From: JAHRAW01 sp965249835 | GTDB taxonomy: Bacteria; Pseudomonadota; Gammaproteobacteria; Arenicellales; Poriferihabitantaceae | NCBI GenBank assembly: GCA_965249835.1 | Contig: CBDFMY010000003.1 | Location: 558,001 to 622,000 of the forward strand | Reading direction: 5' to 3' | DNA: 64,000 nt | Shown: in pieces, positions 60,382 through 64,000 of the stretch | How positions within the stretch are numbered: position 1 is the first letter of the stretch | Layout of the letters: each line of letters begins with the position of its first letter | Translations under genes and position numbers: made by a program | Notes under the pieces: model-generated | Database searches by the model: none | Told to the model about the DNA's origin: nothing | What the model saw: only the letters and a program-made list of their open reading frames with translations

Positions 60382-60500
60382 TCATCCTTCCTCGATTTCG
60401 TTGGCGAGAAGACACCAGCCCGATTGTAATCAAATGCCAGTTTATTAGGCAAGTTGTACTTTGTGTATAAATATTCAACAGGTTTCAGATTAAGCGCGTT
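60378..60500 (-). pseudogene. 3' remnant of a gene upstream of the restriction gene
   Basis: One frame runs ...LNLKPVEYLYTKYNLPNKLA then FDYNRAGVFSPTKSRKDE and stops with a TGA that overlaps the restriction ATG by four bases, as in coupled operon genes. The 5' part is gone at the RND stop codon (60503). It may be the tail of the cognate DNA methyltransferase, but the family is not recognisable from 35-40 residues. Confidence 0.4.
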
Positions 60501-60502
60501 CC

Positions 60503-63500
60503 TTAATCTGCCGCCTTTGTTGTGTCGTGCTCACGCACATGGTCGATTAGCAAACTCCGCAAACTCACCAGCGCGTTTTCGTAAATCACCAGCAACGAAG
60601 GAATTACCAGCAGCACCAACAGCGTGGCAAAGCCCAGGCCGAAGGCAAGCGTGGTCGCCATCGGAATCAGGAACTGGGCTTGCAAGGAAGTTTCGAATAG
60701 CAACGGCGACAGCCCGCCGATGGTGGTCAGCGAAGTCAGCAGCACCGCGCGCAAGCGCATGCAGGCGGCTTCGATGACCGCGTCGTATATTGCCATGCCG
60801 CGCTCGCGCAGTTGTTTGTAACACACCACCAAAATGATGGAGTCATTAATCACGATGCCGGACAGCGCGAAGAAACCGAACAGCGACAGCACCGTGATGT
60901 CCTGACCCATGAGGACATGTCCCCAGGTCGCGCCGACTATGCCGAACGGAATGACAAACATCACGATCAATGGCCAGCCATAGGAACCGAACACCCACGA
61001 CAACACCAGATAAATCAGGATTAACGCCAGCATCATTCCGAGGCGCATGTCGCCGAGAGTTTCCTCCTGGTCGGCCTGGCGTCCTTCGAATGAAAACCCG
61101 ACACCGTATTCGCTCGCCAGTTGCGGTAGCACGCCGGCTTCAAGGTCGGCGCGAATGCGGTTGGCATTGCCCACCGCCGGGTCAACGCTGGCGGTAACGG
61201 TTACCGCGAGTTTGCCGTTGGAATGTCGAATCGCTTCAAAGCCGCGCTCTGAACTGATGGTGGCGAGGTTGTCGATGGGCGCAGTTTGGCCATTGGGCAA
61301 AACGATAAACAACGCGGCCAATCCGGCCAGCGTGCCGCGCTCGGCGGCGGGTAGCATCAGGCGAACCTTGATGTCGTCATAGCCGTCGGACAATTCATGC
61401 ACCTCGTAACCATCGTAGGCGGCGCGCAACTGGCGCGAGATGTCATCCACGCTAAGCCCCAACGCTTCCGCGGTTGGTGTCAGTTCCAGCACCATCTGCT
61501 CGCGACCAAATGGCGAGTCGTCGCTAATACCGCTGACGCCGGGGATGCCGCGCAACGCATCCTGTAATTTTTGCGCGGCGCGTTTCACCTGAGCGATGCT
61601 TTCTCCGGAAATTCGAAGATCAATGTCGGCACCGGGCGGACCGGCGCGCGGTTCGACGATAGCGAGATTTTCGATGCCGGGGCGCGGCGGTAACTTATCG
61701 CGCCACGCCGTGATGAGGTCGCGGTTGCGAGTGCGTCGCCGGTCGGGGTCAACCAACTCGGCGCGCACCGCGCCGAAATGATCGCCGGTGCGCTGCGAGT
61801 TGCCCTCTCCTTCCACCGAACCGTGGCGGCTCAACACCAACCGAACAATGTCCTCGCCGGTGTCTTTTTTGAATTCGCGTTCCACTTCATAAAGCGCGCG
61901 CTCCATTTCTTCCAGATAGGATTGCACCGTGTGCGCCGGCGTGCCCGAGACAAAACCAACATTGGCATAAATGCGGTCGGCTTCGGCCGAAGGGAAAAAA
62001 TGAAAACTCATGCGCCCACTTTGAATCCAGCCGATAGTGGCAATCAGCAATGCGACCGCCAATGCCACGGTAGTCCAGCGATGGGAAACCGCCGCGCTGA
62101 GCACCGGACGAAAGCGACGCTCGCGAAAGGTCTCGAAGGCGCGGTCGAGAAATTGTCGGGTTTTACCGGGCTGGTAGTCTCCCATGCGGCGAAATGAATG
62201 GGTCAAGTGACCGGGCAGTATCAAAAAACATTCAATCAGCGAGGCGATGATGACGCAGATGACCACCAGTGGAATGGCTTGCATGATGGCACCGATGATT
62301 CCGCCCACCAACAACAGTGGCATGAATGCGGCGATAGTGGTCAGGGACGAGGAAAACACCGGACCCAGCATTTGCATGGCGGCACCGGAAGACGCCAGCC
62401 GTGGTCGCACGCCTTGCTCGTATCGGGTCATGGCTTCTTCGCCGACCACGATGGCATCATCAACGATGATGCCGAGCGCCATAATCAAACCGAACAAACT
62501 AATCATGTTGATGGAGCCGCCCACCAGATAAAACACCGCCAGCGCCGCCATGAAAGAGACCGGAATGCCGACCGCGGTCCACCACGCCACTCGGCCACTC
62601 ATGAATAAAAACAAAATCAGCATCACCAGCACCAGTCCGCCGAGGCCATTTTTTACCAGCAGGTTGATGCGGTCGCGCAATAATTCCCAACGCTGGTTGA
62701 AAGGCACCAGCACGATGCCTTCGGGCAAGGTCGGGCGAACCTCTTCGAGCCATTGGCGAAAGATGTTGGCGGCTTCCAAACTATCGCCGTTTTCGGTGCG
62801 ATGCAGCCGCAACTCAACCGCCGGCTTATCACGATAGCGGATGGAAACCTGCTCGTCTCTGGGCTTGCGCCGGATGTTGGCGATGGAGCCCAACGACAAC
62901 AACCGACCCTGCCCTTCGGCAACCACCGGAACCGACTCAAACGCCAGTTCGGTTTTGCGCCGCTCGCGAAAACGCAGTTGACGGGAAGTTTCGTCACGCC
63001 CGATGATTCCCACCGGCACATCTCTCGACCACGCCGCCACGCGCCGACCGATGTCATCCAGCGACAACCCCAGTTGGCGCAATTCCCGCGACGGCACTTC
63101 AATGGCGATTTGTTCTTCCGGCAATCCGTTGATAAAAATCTTGGCGATGCCGCGCTCCAACAATTCCACTTCAAACTCCTTGACCAGCGTGCGCAGTTCA
63201 TCGATGTCGTCCGGCCCGGCCACCAGCACGCTGGTGATGCTTTCGTAATTGACTACTTTGCTGACCTCCGATGTCTCCGCCCCCTCCGGCAAATCGCGCA
63301 CCAGATCAACCCGCTCTTTGACCTGACCCACGGCCAACCCCATGTCGGTGTCTTCTTCAAACTCCAGGGTGATGACGGAAACTCCTTCGGCCGAGGTTGA
63401 TGTCATTTGTTTGACGAAATCCACATCGCGCAATTCTTTTTCCAGCGAAGTGGTAATCAATTCTTCCACATCGGCCGCGCTGGCACCGCTCCATACCGTG

Positions 63501-63658
63501 CGCACCGTGGCGTAATCAATATTGAATGTGGGAAAAAACTGAGTGTTGAGTTGCTTGAGCCCCCAGAAGCCGGCCATCAGCATCATCGCCATCAACAGGT
63601 TTGCCGCCACCGGATGATTGCAAAAAATAGCAATCAGGTTGGGGCGGCTGGTTTCCAT
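60503..63658 (-). CDS. RND efflux transporter permease (AcrB/HAE1-like)
   Basis: A 1051-residue inner-membrane RND pump, full length for the family. Twelve membrane helices are arranged around two large periplasmic loops. GIIVDDAIVVGEEAMTRYE in TM4 carries the Asp-Asp proton relay. The start overlaps the adaptor stop by one base (TAATG). Substrates are unknown; it may export drugs, bile-like detergents or metals. Confidence 0.92.
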   Translation of the reverse strand: METSRPNLIAIFCNHPVAANLLMAMMLMAGFWGLKQLNTQFFPTFNIDYATVRTVWSGASAADVEELITTSLEKELRDVDFVKQMTSTSAEGVSVITLEFEEDTDMGLAVGQVKERVDLVRDLPEGAETSEVSKVVNYESITSVLVAGPDDIDELRTLVKEFEVELLERGIAKIFINGLPEEQIAIEVPSRELRQLGLSLDDIGRRVAAWSRDVPVGIIGRDETSRQLRFRERRKTELAFESVPVVAEGQGRLLSLGSIANIRRKPRDEQVSIRYRDKPAVELRLHRTENGDSLEAANIFRQWLEEVRPTLPEGIVLVPFNQRWELLRDRINLLVKNGLGGLVLVMLILFLFMSGRVAWWTAVGIPVSFMAALAVFYLVGGSINMISLFGLIMALGIIVDDAIVVGEEAMTRYEQGVRPRLASSGAAMQMLGPVFSSSLTTIAAFMPLLLVGGIIGAIMQAIPLVVICVIIASLIECFLILPGHLTHSFRRMGDYQPGKTRQFLDRAFETFRERRFRPVLSAAVSHRWTTVALAVALLIATIGWIQSGRMSFHFFPSAEADRIYANVGFVSGTPAHTVQSYLEEMERALYEVEREFKKDTGEDIVRLVLSRHGSVEGEGNSQRTGDHFGAVRAELVDPDRRRTRNRDLITAWRDKLPPRPGIENLAIVEPRAGPPGADIDLRISGESIAQVKRAAQKLQDALRGIPGVSGISDDSPFGREQMVLELTPTAEALGLSVDDISRQLRAAYDGYEVHELSDGYDDIKVRLMLPAAERGTLAGLAALFIVLPNGQTAPIDNLATISSERGFEAIRHSNGKLAVTVTASVDPAVGNANRIRADLEAGVLPQLASEYGVGFSFEGRQADQEETLGDMRLGMMLALILIYLVLSWVFGSYGWPLIVMFVIPFGIVGATWGHVLMGQDITVLSLFGFFALSGIVINDSIILVVCYKQLRERGMAIYDAVIEAACMRLRAVLLTSLTTIGGLSPLLFETSLQAQFLIPMATTLAFGLGFATLLVLLVIPSLLVIYENALVSLRSLLIDHVREHDTTKAAD

Positions 63659-64000
63659 TAACGCTCCACCTGGACTTTCAATCCGCTGACCGCCTGCGGC
63701 AGACGCGAGTTCAAAATCTGATCGCCGGGTTCAAAACCATCGCCGGCCACGATCAGCATTTGTCGTCCCTGCTCATCAATCAACTGACCGAGACGGTATA
63801 TGGTTCTCGATTGCAGCGTATTATTATTGTGCACGCGATACACCCGGTCGCGGCCATACAAGGCATCCGGTGACAGCACGATGACATTCTCCATGGGCGG
63901 TAATTTCAGATTCACTTCCAGCGTGCCGCCCGGCACCGGCAACCGCCCGCGGTAGGCGCGGAAAAACGCATCAATGCCACCTTGTCCCTGATTGACACTG
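63658..64000 (-). CDS. RND efflux periplasmic adaptor, C-terminal part
   Basis: The frame is open to the window edge, so only the last 113 residues are seen. The fragment (AFFRAYRGRLPVPGGTLEVN, RVYRVHNNNTLQSRTIYRLG) belongs to the membrane-proximal and beta-barrel end of an HlyD/MexA-like adaptor. It is upstream of and coupled to the RND permease. The N-terminal lipoyl domain and any lipoprotein signal are outside. Confidence 0.8.
   Translation of the reverse strand, partial: SVNQGQGGIDAFFRAYRGRLPVPGGTLEVNLKLPPMENVIVLSPDALYGRDRVYRVHNNNTLQSRTIYRLGQLIDEQGRQMLIVAGDGFEPGDQILNSRLPQAVSGLKVQVER

Overview
The window is a stretch of a Gram-negative, probably gammaproteobacterial chromosome. The lipid A/LPS genes (msbA-lpxK-kdsB, an LpxL-type acyltransferase, a GT9 heptosyltransferase), bepA, an RND efflux pump and hda all point there. 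So does gene order: uvrC-pgsA followed by tRNA-Gly/Cys/Leu, and metG divergent from mrp with dcd beyond, both match the E. coli arrangement. CbbQ suggests possible autotrophy and the corrinoid gene set suggests methyl-group catabolism, but the exact taxon cannot be read from the sequence.

Layout. 1-5 kb: the end of PTS enzyme I, then a minus-strand purM-purN-DUF3108-GNAT-ABC transporter operon. 5.4-7.4 kb: an 11-codon mini-ORF behind a good promoter, an orphan membrane protein and a frameshifted IS5-family element. 7.6-20.3 kb: Crp/Fnr regulator, CDP-alcohol transferase, hda, a WrbA-like quinone reductase, argF, a small KTSC protein, argG, an AlkB-like dioxygenase, a four-gene glycosyl/acyl-transferase run, a LysR regulator, a TerB-like protein and a 28-residue peptide with a DUF1127 gene. 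20.8-29.5 kb: rnpB, an unassigned 573-residue protein paired with DUF3726, efp, uvrC, an IS481 element, pgsA and three tRNAs.

30.3-39.4 kb: a phosphoribosyltransferase, then a compact eight-gene corrinoid/one-carbon operon (corrinoid protein, DUF1638, PF13769, MTHFR C-terminal Fe-S protein, MetF, methyl-THF:corrinoid methyltransferase, GFA protein, RACo-type activase) facing a convergent MttB-family methyltransferase with no amber codon. Together these could strip methyl groups from a methylated amine onto a corrinoid, pass them to tetrahydrofolate and oxidise them. 39.4-41 kb: an ISNCY-type element with a duplicated left end. 41-64 kb: msbA-lpxK-kdsB, amtB-glnK, rplM-rpsI, tRNA-Gln, a RelE-like toxin with an unusual partner, metG, mrp-dcd, YHS and Fe-S proteins, comF, a BioC-like protein, bepA, tusA, rpiA, cbbQ, a decayed MvaI/BcnI-type restriction gene, and an RND pump whose adaptor is cut by the window end.

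The intergenic DNA is packed with dispersed repeats: a ~150-bp family (here A) whose one end almost always touches a gene boundary; a modular family (B) of short hairpin palindromes; a ~230-bp family (C, two copies); and insertion sequences that land inside these repeats. In several places the repeats contribute apparent start or stop codons to neighbouring genes.
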